In this document: positions 33,626 through 42,668 of the stretch, piece after piece
How positions within the stretch are numbered: position 1 is the stretch's first letter
How the letters are laid out: every line of letters begins with the position of its first letter
NCBI RefSeq assembly: GCF_022965755.1
Contig: NZ_CP095187.1
Coordinates: 1,550,001-1,614,000 of the forward strand
Reading direction: 5' to 3'
DNA: 64,000 nt
From: Pseudoxanthomonas sp. F37
Lineage (GTDB): Bacteria; Pseudomonadota; Gammaproteobacteria; Xanthomonadales; Xanthomonadaceae
Made by a program: the position numbers and the translations under genes
Notes under the pieces: generated by a model
Database searches by the model: none
Seen by the model: only the letters and a program-made list of their open reading frames with translations
Told to the model about the DNA's origin: nothing

Positions 33626-34603
33626 ATGAAGTTCGCAACCTGCCATGACGGAAGCCGCGACGGTCAATTGTGGGTGGTCTCGCGCGATCTGACGCTGGCA
33701 GTGCCGGCAACCGGCATTGCAGCCTCGCTGCTCTCGGCCATCGAAGACTGGGAGGCCGTTTCTCTGCACCTGGCCAGCCTCTACGATCGGCTGAACGCGG
33801 GCGAGGAACCGTTCGCGACCCGTTTCGAGCCGCGGCGTTGCCTGGCGCCGCTGCCGCGCGCACCGCAATGGCTGGATGCATCGGCGTTTCTCAATCACGG
33901 GCGGCTGATGGACAAGGCCTTCGACAATCCGCCCAATCCGGACGTCGAGACGGTCCCGCTGATCTATCAGGGCGCCAGCGACGACTTCCGTGGCCCGCTT
34001 GCCGATGTCGAATTCCCAGACGACGCGCTGTTGATCGACATGGAAGGCGAGTTCGGCGCAGTGCTGTCGGATGTGCCGATGGGGACGGCGGCCGGGCAGG
34101 CGGAAGCCCATATACGCCTGCTGGTGCAGATCAACGACTGGTCGCTGCGCGCACTGGGTCCCCGCGAAATGCGCGCCGGGTTCGGCTTCCTGCAGGCAAA
34201 GCCCTCCACCGCCTTCGCGCCCGTCGCCATCACGCCGGATGAACTCGGCCCGCACTGGGCGAAGGGACGCGTCAACCTTCCCCTGCATGTCGAAATCAAC
34301 GGCCGTGAAGTCGGACGCGCCCGTGGTGACGAGATGCATTTCTCCTTCGGCCAACTGATCGCCCATTGCGCCCGCACCCGCAGGCTTTCGGCCGGCACAA
34401 TCGTCGGCTCGGGCACGGTTTCCAATGCGGATCGAAACGCCGGCTCGTCCTGCATATCGGAAATCCGCGTGATCGAGCTTCTCGACCAAGGCGCCGCGCG
34501 TACCCCCTTCCTCACCTGGGGCGATCGCGTGCGGATGGAGGCGCGTCTGCCGGATGGCTCCGCCCCGTTCGGGGTGATCGACCAGGGCGTGGTGCGGGCC
34601 TGA
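33626..34603 (+). CDS. Fumarylacetoacetate hydrolase family protein
   Basis: The 325-residue protein matches the FAH family. A family-typical metal site is seen in LIDMEGEFGAVLSD (Glu-x-Glu) and QINDWSLRALGPRE (Asp), and GTIVGSGTVSNAD is the usual C-terminal motif. FAH enzymes hydrolyse or decarboxylate acylpyruvate-type products of ring cleavage. The stop overlaps the next start (TGATG). AAAGAGATCCCC precedes the start. Confidence 0.88.
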   Translation: MKFATCHDGSRDGQLWVVSRDLTLAVPATGIAASLLSAIEDWEAVSLHLASLYDRLNAGEEPFATRFEPRRCLAPLPRAPQWLDASAFLNHGRLMDKAFDNPPNPDVETVPLIYQGASDDFRGPLADVEFPDDALLIDMEGEFGAVLSDVPMGTAAGQAEAHIRLLVQINDWSLRALGPREMRAGFGFLQAKPSTAFAPVAITPDELGPHWAKGRVNLPLHVEINGREVGRARGDEMHFSFGQLIAHCARTRRLSAGTIVGSGTVSNADRNAGSSCISEIRVIELLDQGAARTPFLTWGDRVRMEARLPDGSAPFGVIDQGVVRA

Positions 34604-35520
34604 TGCGAATCCTGGTCACCGGCGCCGACGGTTTTCTGGGACGGGGACTGGCCGCCGCGCTCCCGCAAGCCTATCCCGATGCGCAAAGGATTGTCCTGAC
34701 CGACCGGGCCTTTGCCGGACCGGCTCCTTCTGGCTCGGAAACCATCTCCGGCGATCTCGGCGACCGGGAATTTCTCGAAACCCTGCTGGAGCCGGGTTTC
34801 GATCTTGTCTTTCACCTGGCAAGCGTTCCCGGCGGTCTGGCCGAACGGGAACAGGATCTCGGCCATCACGTCAATCTGCTGGCACCCCTGGCGCTGGCGC
34901 ACGCGGTAGCGGCACATCGTCTCGGCGCCCGCTTCGTCTTCGCCTCATCGATCGCGGTGTACGGTGATCTGGATGAGCGCACGGTGACGGCGGAAACCCG
35001 GCCGGCGCCGCTTCTCACCTATGGCGCTCACAAGCTGATGACGGAAATCCTGCTCTCCGACATGACACGGCGCGGCGTGCTCTCGGCCATCAGCCTGCGC
35101 TTTCCCGGCATCGTCGCCCGGCCGGTCGGCCAGAGCGGGCACGGATCGGCGTTCATGAGCCAGATCTTCCACCGCATCGCGGCCGGCGAGCCCTATGACT
35201 GTCCCATCCCCGCGGCCAGCACCTGCTGGTGGATGTCGAGGAAAGCGGCGGTCTCCACCCTGCTGCACGCCGCCCGGCTGGCCAGCCCCGCCTGGACCGT
35301 CGTCCAGCCTCCGGTCCTGCGTGCCGATCTGCAGGGCGTATGCGATGCGGTCTGCCGCGTCACCGGCGAGCAGGCCCGTATCCGCTGGGGGGATGACGAC
35401 AACCTGCGGCGCCTCTTCGGCGCCATGCCGCCGCTCGACGCCGCGCCGGCGCTCGCCCTCGGCTTCCGCGCCGATGCCGATCTCGACGCGCTGGCGGACG
35501 CCGCACTCTCAGGCGACTGA
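34603..35520 (+). CDS. NAD-dependent epimerase/dehydrogenase (DenD-like)
   Basis: The 305-residue extended short-chain dehydrogenase has the cofactor motif VTGADGFLGRG at the N-terminus and YGAHK as the Tyr-xxx-Lys pair. Length and overall layout resemble D-erythronate dehydrogenase (DenD) and related NAD epimerases found in sugar-acid operons. It is the last gene of the catabolic operon and overlaps the FAH stop by 1 bp. It probably reduces or oxidises a late hydroxy-acid intermediate (inference). Confidence 0.82.
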   Translation: MRILVTGADGFLGRGLAAALPQAYPDAQRIVLTDRAFAGPAPSGSETISGDLGDREFLETLLEPGFDLVFHLASVPGGLAEREQDLGHHVNLLAPLALAHAVAAHRLGARFVFASSIAVYGDLDERTVTAETRPAPLLTYGAHKLMTEILLSDMTRRGVLSAISLRFPGIVARPVGQSGHGSAFMSQIFHRIAAGEPYDCPIPAASTCWWMSRKAAVSTLLHAARLASPAWTVVQPPVLRADLQGVCDAVCRVTGEQARIRWGDDDNLRRLFGAMPPLDAAPALALGFRADADLDALADAALSGD

Positions 35521-35699
35521 CCCAGCAGTATCATCGGCCTCTCGGTGGCCATCGAGAACGACCACCCGCCGACCCGCCGGGGCTCGGGCCGAGGATCGGC
35601 TACACCCCCTGACGTCCCCGGACGGCGGCCGGACTTCCGGCACGTGCCATGGCCGTGGCGCACCGGCACGATACGGGCATCCGTCCTCAGGAGTTTCCG

Positions 35700-36137
35700 A
35701 TGCCGTTGCTGTCCCTGGTCATGGCGGCATCCGCCGTCGCTGCGCCCGCGCCTGTTCCCGCCGCCGATGCGGCCACCCTGGCCGCCATCGAGGCCACCTG
35801 CCTGGACTACATCGACGGCCAGCTGGAAGCCGACCCGGCGCGCGTGGCGCGTGCGCTGCACCCGGACTTGGCCAAGCGCGCCGTCATCGGCGACACGCCC
35901 GACGAGCGCCTTGGCCTGCGTCGCATGTCGAAGGACGAACTGGTCTCGCTGACCCGGCAGGGCGTGCTGAAAACACCGAAGGCGCAATGGGACCGCAGCT
36001 GCCGCATCCTCGACGTCACCGCCGAGACGGCCGTCGTCCGCCTGGAGACGCCGTGGTTCGTCGACCACTTCCACATGGGCCGCTTCGGCGACCGCTGGAT
36101 CATCGTCAACGCGCTGTGGCACCCGAAGCCGCGTTGA
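35700..36137 (+). CDS. Secreted putative lumazine-binding/NTF2-like protein
   Basis: The 145-residue protein has a signal peptide (MPLLSLVMAASAVAAPAPV). The mature part, IEATCLDYIDGQLEADPARV then ALHPDLAKRAVIG, and the terminal DRWIIVNALWHPKP fit the putative lumazine-binding NTF2-like family. The start at 35700 has CAGGAG upstream; an upstream ATG at 35649 would add a non-signal extension. It lies outside the island and back in high-GC DNA. Function is unknown. Confidence 0.75.
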   Translation: MPLLSLVMAASAVAAPAPVPAADAATLAAIEATCLDYIDGQLEADPARVARALHPDLAKRAVIGDTPDERLGLRRMSKDELVSLTRQGVLKTPKAQWDRSCRILDVTAETAVVRLETPWFVDHFHMGRFGDRWIIVNALWHPKPR

Positions 36138-36704
36138 TCAGCCGGCAGCACGTGCTCTGGCCGCCTTGTGGAACAGCCGTGCGGACAACAGCCAGGCGAC
36201 GACATACAGGCCGGTGAAGGCCAGCACGAACGTCGGTGATTCCTGCGTGTCCATGCCCATCGCGATGCTGCCTGCCGCCATCTGTGCCAGCGCCATCGCG
36301 ACGAGCACACGGGACATTCCACGCGCCTGCAGCCTGGCAACGCCGGCGCCGAGCGCGCCGACCACCAGCACGCCAAGGAAGAGCAGATTGGCACGATGGC
36401 CCGGTTCATCGACGATGCCCACGGCCAGGTTCGCCCACAGCAGCAGGAAGCCGGCGCCGATGGAGATGGCGCTGGCCAGCAGGTAGCTGGGCACGCGCGC
36501 GACACGCGCCGTCGTCTCGAAGGCGACACAGCCGGCCAGCAGCATCGCGCCGAACACCACGAAGTCGCCTCCCGTCCATGCCACCTCGTCCGTGAAACGC
36601 ATCGCGACCCACGGCGTCAGCAGCAACAGGGCCGCGCCACCCCACACGAGCGGGCGCAATACCCGTATCCAGGCGATCGCGTTGCGATAGGTGTCGTGCG
36701 TCAT
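36138..36704 (-). CDS. Multi-spanning membrane protein, unknown function
   Basis: The 188-residue protein has about six hydrophobic segments (for example LVWGGAALLLLTPWVAM and YLLASAISIGAGFLLLW) and a short basic tail. The start at 36704 (MTHDTYRNAIAW) follows GGAGACCGACC. It converges on the preceding gene with adjacent stop codons (36137/36138). I do not recognise the family. Confidence 0.7.
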   Translation of the reverse strand: MTHDTYRNAIAWIRVLRPLVWGGAALLLLTPWVAMRFTDEVAWTGGDFVVFGAMLLAGCVAFETTARVARVPSYLLASAISIGAGFLLLWANLAVGIVDEPGHRANLLFLGVLVVGALGAGVARLQARGMSRVLVAMALAQMAAGSIAMGMDTQESPTFVLAFTGLYVVAWLLSARLFHKAARARAAG

Positions 36705-36869
36705 GGTCGGTCTCCGTGTCGGCGGTGGGCATGCCGGACGCAGGATCCACGGCCGGCGTGCGCCGGTGACGGGGGCTGTGTGAAGCGGGTGCGAAGTGCA
36801 GGACCGGTGTCGATGCCGGTCCGCGGCGTACCGGTTAGACTCGGCGCCCGTTCCGGGGAGACTTCGTCC

Positions 36870-37310
36870 ATGCGCTCGTTCGTCCTGTCGCTCCTGCTGC
36901 TGTCCACTGCGATGCCCGTCCATGCCGACGACACCATGCAGGCACAGGCGCTGTTCCAGCGTTATCGACAACTGGCCGACGCCTTCGATCCGGCCTTCGC
37001 CGATCTTTACTGCGACGCGGCGCGGATAAGCAATACGCGGCGCTTTCCCGATGGCACCGAGCGCACGCTGGAATTGTCGGCAGCGCAGTACAAGGATCTC
37101 GTACGCGCCGCAATGCCAGTCGCCCGGCAGCGTGGCGACCGCAGCACATTTTCCTCGGTGGCGTTCACCCGCGAAGGCGATGCCGTGCGCATCTCCGCGT
37201 CCCGCTATTCGCTGCTGAAGGATTACACCAGCCCGATAACGCTCAAGGTGGCGGCGTGCAACGGTAACGCCTGGGGCATCCTGGAAGAGATCAGCGAAAG
37301 CCGTCCCTGA
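36870..37310 (+). CDS. Small secreted protein, unknown function
   Basis: The 146-residue protein has a signal peptide (MRSFVLSLLLLSTAMPVHA). The mature chain, DTMQAQALFQRYRQLADAFD then DLYCDAARISNTRRFPDG, resembles NTF2-like secreted proteins. GGGGAG lies 10 bp before the start. No operon partner is present. Confidence 0.7.
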   Translation: MRSFVLSLLLLSTAMPVHADDTMQAQALFQRYRQLADAFDPAFADLYCDAARISNTRRFPDGTERTLELSAAQYKDLVRAAMPVARQRGDRSTFSSVAFTREGDAVRISASRYSLLKDYTSPITLKVAACNGNAWGILEEISESRP

Positions 37311-37334
37311 CGGACGCGCGCTTCAGCGCCGATT

Positions 37335-37844
37335 TCAGCGCGCGGCCTGCCGGTGCGCATAGCTCAGCACGCGCGTGACCTGCCACTGGCCGTCGCGCTC
37401 GCGCCACACCATCACGAAGTCCGCTTCGCCCGCACAGTCCGTCGATCCCAGCGGACAGAAACGGTGCGTGCCCTGCGCGATGGCGCCGAAATCCTTGATG
37501 GGGAAGACCTTCAGCGTGCCCGGCACGCGCTCGCGCCGGTAGTTCCCGCACACGTTGGCGCGCGTGCGCCCGATCATCTCGTCGCGGCTCCAGGTGACGC
37601 CGCCGTTGTCGTGGTAGAACTCCACCGCCGGGTCGAAGTAGGCCGCGTGTTCGGCCAGTCGGGCAGGGTCGGCGCAGGTGTTGAACGCATCGAATACCGC
37701 CGTGTCCAGCCCGTCGATCACCTGCGTGAGCTGCTCGGGCGTGCGCTCGGCCGCGGCGGCGGATTCCACCGCGCCGAACAGCAGCACGGTGCCCATCAGG
37801 CCGGTCAGCACGGCCTTCGCCAGGCGCGAACGTGCCGGGGTCAT
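37335..37844 (-). CDS. Secreted NTF2-like (DUF4440-type) protein
   Basis: The 169-residue protein has a signal peptide (start MTPARSRLAKAVLTGLMG, cleavage near AAA). The fold indicators are FDAFNTCADPARLAEHAAYF, DPAVEFYHDNGGVTWS and WRERDGQWQVTRVLSYAH, typical of DUF4440/SnoaL-like NTF2 domains. The start overlaps the stop of the upstream membrane protein (ATGA). The specific role is unknown. Confidence 0.78.
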   Translation of the reverse strand: MTPARSRLAKAVLTGLMGTVLLFGAVESAAAAERTPEQLTQVIDGLDTAVFDAFNTCADPARLAEHAAYFDPAVEFYHDNGGVTWSRDEMIGRTRANVCGNYRRERVPGTLKVFPIKDFGAIAQGTHRFCPLGSTDCAGEADFVMVWRERDGQWQVTRVLSYAHRQAAR

Positions 37845-38065
37845 GCCGACACCAGCGGTGCGTGCGGGCGCCCGCCCAGCAGGCGCGCCGGCAGCATCAG
37901 CAGCGCCCGCAGGAACGCGAACAGCGCCGAGCAGGTAATGCCGACCAGCCGGAACGGCAGCGACAGCAGCCACACCAGCGGCCAGGCCGCCAGGGCCAGC
38001 AGGGCCAGCGGCCAGCACAGGACGAACAGCAGGCACCAGGCCAGCAGCGCGATGAGGGTCTTCAT
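37841..38065 (-). CDS. Small membrane protein (74 aa)
   Basis: It reads MKTLIALLAWCLLFVLCWPL followed by further hydrophobic segments and a short basic tail. Two or three transmembrane helices are predicted. It is co-translated with the NTF2-like gene by ATGA overlap. No family is recognised. Confidence 0.65.
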   Translation of the reverse strand: MKTLIALLAWCLLFVLCWPLALLALAAWPLVWLLSLPFRLVGITCSALFAFLRALLMLPARLLGGRPHAPLVSA

Positions 38066-38219
38066 GTTCCAGGTCCTCGGGCAGGGGAGATCGGACGAGA
38101 CAGCGCCGATCCTGTCCCCGCCCTCCGCCCGCGGCAAGCCGGGTGCGACGAAACCGTGCTGGGGACGATCGAACCCGCCGCTGCCCGCGCGAATCCCGCC
38201 GACGCCCGGGGGCACGCGC

Positions 38220-39254
38220 TCAGTCCAGGCCCATCAGGCGGTGGGTCACCTGCGCGGCATCCAGCCCGGCCAGCGTGCCGGGCCGGGCGCCGGACCACAG
38301 CGGGGAAAAGTCGTCGCGGCCACGCGCCTCGGCGGCGGCGCGCAGGGGCGCCAGCGCCTGCGAGGCCCAGGGGAAGGCGGGTGCCCGGTCCGACAGCGGG
38401 CCCAGCTCGCGCATCAAGCGGTTGACCAGGCCGCGTGCGGGCCGGCCGCTGAACAGGTTGGTCAGCGCGGCCACGCGCGCGGGCTGCAGCAGGGCGGCGC
38501 GATGGACCGGCGAGGTGGTGGCTTCCGGGCACAGCAGATAGGCCGTGCCGGCCTGCACCGCACTGGCGCCCGCGTCCAACAGCCTGCGCACGTCGGCGCG
38601 CTCGCCCACGCCGCCCGCGGCGATCACCGGCACCGTCAGCGTCCGCGCCAGCGCCGCCACCAGTGCGTGCGTAGTGGGCTGCCGCGACAGGTCGTCGGAC
38701 AGGAAATGGCCGCGGTGGCCGCCGGCCTCGATGCCCTGCGCGATCACCGCATCCGCGCCATGGCGCTGCAGCCACAGGCCTTCTTCCACCGTCGTGGCCG
38801 AGGACAGCACCACCGCGCCCCAGGCCTTGATGCGTGCCAGCAGCGCGGCATCGGGCAGGCCGAAGTGGAAGCTGACGATGCGCGGACGGAACGCTGCCAG
38901 CAGATCCACCGTCGCCGCATCCAGCGGACGGCGTGCACCTGCGGTGGACGGCGCGGGCGGGGCGATGCCGTACTCGTCGTAGTACGGGGCCAGGGCCTGT
39001 CGCCAGCGCGCGTGCTCATCGGGATCGGGCCCGGCCATCGCGTGGCAGAAGAAGTTCAGGTTGATCGGCTGCGCCAGCGTGGCGAAGGCCTGCAGCGCGG
39101 CTGCGAGCCGCGTGGGCTCCAGCAGGGCGCACGGCAGCGATCCCAGGCCACCGGCGCCCGCCACGGCCAGGGCCAGTGCCTCATCCTGCACGCCGGCCAT
39201 GGGGGCCTGGATCAGCGGAAGCCCGGTGCCCAGCAGCGAGGCGAACGTCGTCAT
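38220..39254 (-). CDS. Nitronate monooxygenase / 2-nitropropane dioxygenase family
   Basis: The 344-residue FMN-dependent TIM-barrel protein contains LIQAPMAGVQ at the N-terminus, NLNFFCHAM, AVIAQGIEAGGHRGHF (the family GxEAGGHxG motif) and PVIAAGGVGER. Such enzymes oxidise alkyl nitronates such as propionate 3-nitronate. The length is standard. It is a single gene. Confidence 0.9.
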   Translation of the reverse strand: MTTFASLLGTGLPLIQAPMAGVQDEALALAVAGAGGLGSLPCALLEPTRLAAALQAFATLAQPINLNFFCHAMAGPDPDEHARWRQALAPYYDEYGIAPPAPSTAGARRPLDAATVDLLAAFRPRIVSFHFGLPDAALLARIKAWGAVVLSSATTVEEGLWLQRHGADAVIAQGIEAGGHRGHFLSDDLSRQPTTHALVAALARTLTVPVIAAGGVGERADVRRLLDAGASAVQAGTAYLLCPEATTSPVHRAALLQPARVAALTNLFSGRPARGLVNRLMRELGPLSDRAPAFPWASQALAPLRAAAEARGRDDFSPLWSGARPGTLAGLDAAQVTHRLMGLD

Positions 39255-39312
39255 GGCGACAGCTTACGCCGGTACCGACGCGACCCGGGCAGCTCCGGCG
39301 GCATGTCCACGC

Positions 39313-39866
39313 ATGCCTGCCGATATCATCGTTGGCGGCGCAGTCGGGGAGCAGCAGCGTGCAGGGGAAGGCCAGGCAGGGGTGACGGACAGGATCGTGG
39401 CCTTTCTGCGCGGAATCGGCCTGGTGGTGACGGAAGGCCGCGTGCCGGACGATTGTTTCCTGTCGGGCGTGCGCATCCACCGCGGCACGCTGGTGTTCGA
39501 CCGCCAGCGTCTGCAATGGCCCGGCGACCTGCTGCACGAGGCCGGCCATATCGCGTTGACCCCCGCTGCCTTGCGTGCCGCGCTGTCCGACGCACTGGAC
39601 GCGCAGCACGAGCCTGCCCACGGGGCGAAGCCGAAGCGACCGCCTGGGCGTACGCGGCCTGCATGAAGATGGGCCTGGATGCCGCGGTGCTGTTCCACCC
39701 CGGCGGTTACCACGGCCACGCGGAAGCACTGATCGCCACGTTCTCGATGGGCGTGTATCCGGGCAGCGCGGGACTGGCGCGTTGCGGCATGACGGTGGCC
39801 GGCCCGCCGTCCGACGGGGATGCCGGCGGCCGCTATCCGGACCTGCTGCACTGGCTCAGGCCCTAG
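39313..39866 (+). pseudogene. HExxH (ImmA/IrrE-like) protein gene with a frameshift
   Basis: The first part reads VAFLRGIGLVVTEGRVPDD, then RQRLQWPGDLLHEAGHIALT with an HEAGH zinc motif. After the G-run at 39622-39625 the coding signal moves to another frame: EAEATAWAYAACMKMGLDAA, then GGYHGHAEALIATFSMGVYP, ending at 39866. Adding one G restores a single protein of about 185 residues, so a one-base deletion is likely, either real or a sequencing error. A GTG at 39382 is an alternative start. Confidence 0.7.
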
Positions 39867-39971
39867 CGTCGCCAGCGCGATCGCTGGGCCGGACGCACCG
39901 CGGCCTGCGCCGTGGACCGGCCGCGCGACGGTGCACGGCGGCGGCACGACGTGAGGTGCGCCGCGCCTGCA

Positions 39972-40895
39972 TCATCGTGGCGGCGTGATGGCCGGCGCGT
40001 GCTGGGCCAGCAGGGCCACGATCCAGTCGATGAACACCCGCAGCTTGCGGCTGACATGCCGGCTGGGCGGGAAGGCCACGTACAGCGGCATCGGGGCGAG
40101 CTGCCAGTCCTCGAACAGCGGCACAAGATCGCCACGCGCGACCGGCGTGCGCGCCATGTACTGCGGCAGCCACAGCACGCCCAGGCCGGCCAGGCCGGCG
40201 GCGAGATAGGCGTTGCCGTCGTCCACCGACAGCACGTGCCGGCCGTGGACGCGTACCTGCTCGCTGCCGCGCTGCATCGCGTACGCCGGCGGCGCGCCCG
40301 TACGCGCGCCGCGATAGCCGACGATGCGGTGGGGGTCGCTTTCCAGCGCCTGCGGATGCGCGGGCGTCCCCACGCGCGCCAGGTAGGCGGGGGCGGCATA
40401 GACCCCCAGCGCCAGGTCGGCCACGTGGCGCGCGCGCAGCGACGGTTCGGTCAGCTCACCGCCGCGGACCACGCAGTCCACGTTCTGGTCGATCAGGTCC
40501 ACCTTGCGGTCGCTGGCGCCCAGGTCCAGCTGGATGTCCGGGTAGCGCGCGTGGAAGGCGGGCAGCGCCGGCACGACGATCAGGCTGGCCAAGGGCGCCG
40601 GCACGTCCACCCGCAGGCGCCCGCGCGGCGCGTCCGAGGCGGCCGACAGGCTGGTTTCGGCGTCGTCCAGGTCGGCCAGCAGGCGCACGACGCGTTCGTA
40701 GTACGCCGCGCCATCGGCGGTGGCGCCGACCCGGCGCGTGCTGCGGTGGAGCAGCTTCACGCGCAGGTGCGCCTCCAGCTGCTGCACCAGCTGGGTCACC
40801 CGCGTGCGGCTGGTCTGCAGCGTGTCGGCGGCCCGGGTGAAGCTGCCGGTTTCCACCACGCGGACGAAGGCCTGCATCGCGTCGATGCGGTCCAT
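39972..40895 (-). CDS. LysR family transcriptional regulator
   Basis: The 307-residue protein starts MDRIDAMQAFVRVVETGSFT, then RAADTLQTSRTRVTQLVQQL, a standard LysR helix-turn-helix. The effector-binding domain extends to about residue 300. It is divergent from the RidA gene by 135 bp, which makes RidA or a nearby gene a possible target. The inducer is unknown. Confidence 0.9.
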   Translation of the reverse strand: MDRIDAMQAFVRVVETGSFTRAADTLQTSRTRVTQLVQQLEAHLRVKLLHRSTRRVGATADGAAYYERVVRLLADLDDAETSLSAASDAPRGRLRVDVPAPLASLIVVPALPAFHARYPDIQLDLGASDRKVDLIDQNVDCVVRGGELTEPSLRARHVADLALGVYAAPAYLARVGTPAHPQALESDPHRIVGYRGARTGAPPAYAMQRGSEQVRVHGRHVLSVDDGNAYLAAGLAGLGVLWLPQYMARTPVARGDLVPLFEDWQLAPMPLYVAFPPSRHVSRKLRVFIDWIVALLAQHAPAITPPR

Positions 40896-41030
40896 GCGGG
40901 CTCCTGGAAGAGGGGATTGTTTGGATTCTACAAACAGTGATCCCCGGATCGCCCCGTATATCCCGGTTGCCGTACTGCCTAGAGTGGTCCGCACATTCCG
41001 GGGCCGCCGGTCCCGCCCAGGAGATTCCCC

Positions 41031-41429
41031 ATGCCTTCCCGTGACGTCGTGTTTCCCGCCGGCCGCCAGGCCCTGTACGAGCATCACCGCTATTCGCCCG
41101 CGGTGCGCGCCGATGGCTTCCTGTTCGTGTCCGGGCAGGTGGGCAGCCGCGAGGACGGCTCGCCCGAGCCGGATTTCGAAGCGCAGGTGCGCCTGGCATT
41201 CGCCAACCTGCAGGCGACCCTGCGCGCCGCGGGCTGCGGACTGGACGACATCGTGGACGTGACCACCTTCCACACCGATCCCGAGCGCCAGTTCGACACC
41301 GTGCTGGCGGTCAAGGACGACATCTTCCCGCAGGCGCCGTACCCGGCCTGGACCGCCCTCGGCGTGAACTGGCTGGCCGGCTTCGACTTCGAGATCAAGG
41401 TCGTCGCCCGTCTGCCGCGCGCCGGCTGA
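41031..41429 (+). CDS. RidA family protein
   Basis: The 132-residue protein matches the YjgF/RidA family (MPSRDVVFPAGRQALYEHHR, then VRADGFLFVSGQVGSREDGS and DIVDVTTFHTDPERQF). Members with the proper Arg deaminate reactive enamines/imines; the sequence here lies in a subgroup not clearly of the RidA-proper type. CAGGAGATTCCCC precedes the start. Confidence 0.88.
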   Translation: MPSRDVVFPAGRQALYEHHRYSPAVRADGFLFVSGQVGSREDGSPEPDFEAQVRLAFANLQATLRAAGCGLDDIVDVTTFHTDPERQFDTVLAVKDDIFPQAPYPAWTALGVNWLAGFDFEIKVVARLPRAG

Positions 41430-41433
41430 GGGC

Positions 41434-42129
41434 TCAGTCCGCCAGCGCGGCCTCCACCGCGGCGCCGGCATGCAGGGCGGTGGTGTCGAACAGCGGCACG
41501 CGTGCGTCCTGCGGCCCCACCAGCAGGCCTATCTCGGTGCAGCCCAGGATGATGGCCTCGGCACCGCGGGCGACCAGCGCGTCCATGACGCGGCGGTAGT
41601 CCTGGCGCGAGGCGTCGCGCACCACGCCGCGGCACAGTTCGTCGTAGATCACCTCGTGCACGCGGGTGCGCTCGTCCGCATCCGGCACCAGAACCTGCAG
41701 GCCATGGCGCTCATGCAGGCGCTGGCGGTAGAAGTCCTGTTCCATCGTGAAGCGCGTGCCCAGCAGGCCGACGGTGCGATGGCCGGCCGCCGTGATGGCC
41801 GCGGCGGTGGCGTCGGCGATGTGCAGCAGCGGGATGGTGACCGCCGCCTCCATCTGCGGCGCCACCTTGTGCATGGTGTTGGTGCACAGCACCAGCAGGT
41901 CGGCCCCGGCCGCCTGCACGCGGCGCGCCGCCTCGGCCAGCAGCGCGCCCGCGGTGTCCCAGTCGCCGGCGCGCTGCAGCTGTTCGATCGGGTGGAAGTC
42001 CACGCTGTACAGCACGATCTGCGCCGAATGCAGGCCGCCCAGCCGGGCCTGGATGCCTTCGTTGAGCAGGCGGTAGTAGGGCAGCGTCGATTCCCAGCTC
42101 ATCCCGCCGATCAGTCCGATCGTCTTCAT
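41434..42129 (-). CDS. Aspartate/glutamate racemase family protein
   Basis: The 231-residue protein starts MKTIGLIGGMSWESTLPYYR, a hallmark of the YgeA-like amino-acid racemases. Both catalytic cysteines are present, in LLVLCTNTMHK and IILGCTEIGLL. The substrate could be aspartate, glutamate or a broad set. It converges on the RidA gene with a 4-bp gap. Confidence 0.9.
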   Translation of the reverse strand: MKTIGLIGGMSWESTLPYYRLLNEGIQARLGGLHSAQIVLYSVDFHPIEQLQRAGDWDTAGALLAEAARRVQAAGADLLVLCTNTMHKVAPQMEAAVTIPLLHIADATAAAITAAGHRTVGLLGTRFTMEQDFYRQRLHERHGLQVLVPDADERTRVHEVIYDELCRGVVRDASRQDYRRVMDALVARGAEAIILGCTEIGLLVGPQDARVPLFDTTALHAGAAVEAALAD

Positions 42130-42290
42130 GCGTGTTCCACCACGTGTGCCTGAGGTGGACGGATTATGCGGGGCGGCGCGCTGCGCAGGGTTGAGCGGTT
42201 TGACGGGTGAGGGTAGGTTGGATTGCACGCGCGCGGGGCTGCGCCACCGTCCCGCCCGATGCCGTCGCCCGGCCAGCAGAGGACGCCCGA

Positions 42291-42629
42291 ATGAAATACC
42301 TGATCTCCTTCCCCAGCGCGGCGATGGTCGCCAGCGGGGACGAACTGGACGCGGCGGGCCGCGATTCGCACGCGGTGATCGAGCAGGCGAAGGCCGCGGG
42401 TGTGTACGTCTTCGGCGGCGGCATCGACGAGCGCGAGCCGCCGCTGCGCGTGTCGGCCGACGGCGCGGTGGCCGAAGGCGGCTATCCGTGGGCGCCGCCG
42501 CTCACCGGCGGCTTCACCGTGCTGGAACTGCCCTCGCGCGAGGAGGCGATCGCGTGGGCGGCGCGGCTTGCGAAGGCCTGCCGCTGCGATCAGGAACTGC
42601 GGGTGTTCGGGTTCGATCCGGCCTCGTAG
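42291..42629 (+). CDS. YCII-related domain protein
   Basis: The 112-residue protein (MKYLISFPSAAMVASGDELD, then GVYVFGGGIDEREPPLRVSA and GGFTVLELPSREEAIAWAAR) fits the YciI-like dimeric alpha/beta family. GAGGACGCCCGA precedes the start. Function is unknown; such proteins often sit next to sigma factors, which is not the case here. Confidence 0.85.
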   Translation: MKYLISFPSAAMVASGDELDAAGRDSHAVIEQAKAAGVYVFGGGIDEREPPLRVSADGAVAEGGYPWAPPLTGGFTVLELPSREEAIAWAARLAKACRCDQELRVFGFDPAS

Positions 42630-42668
42630 GCCGGCGAACACGAAACGGACACCGCACGCGGCCGCGCC

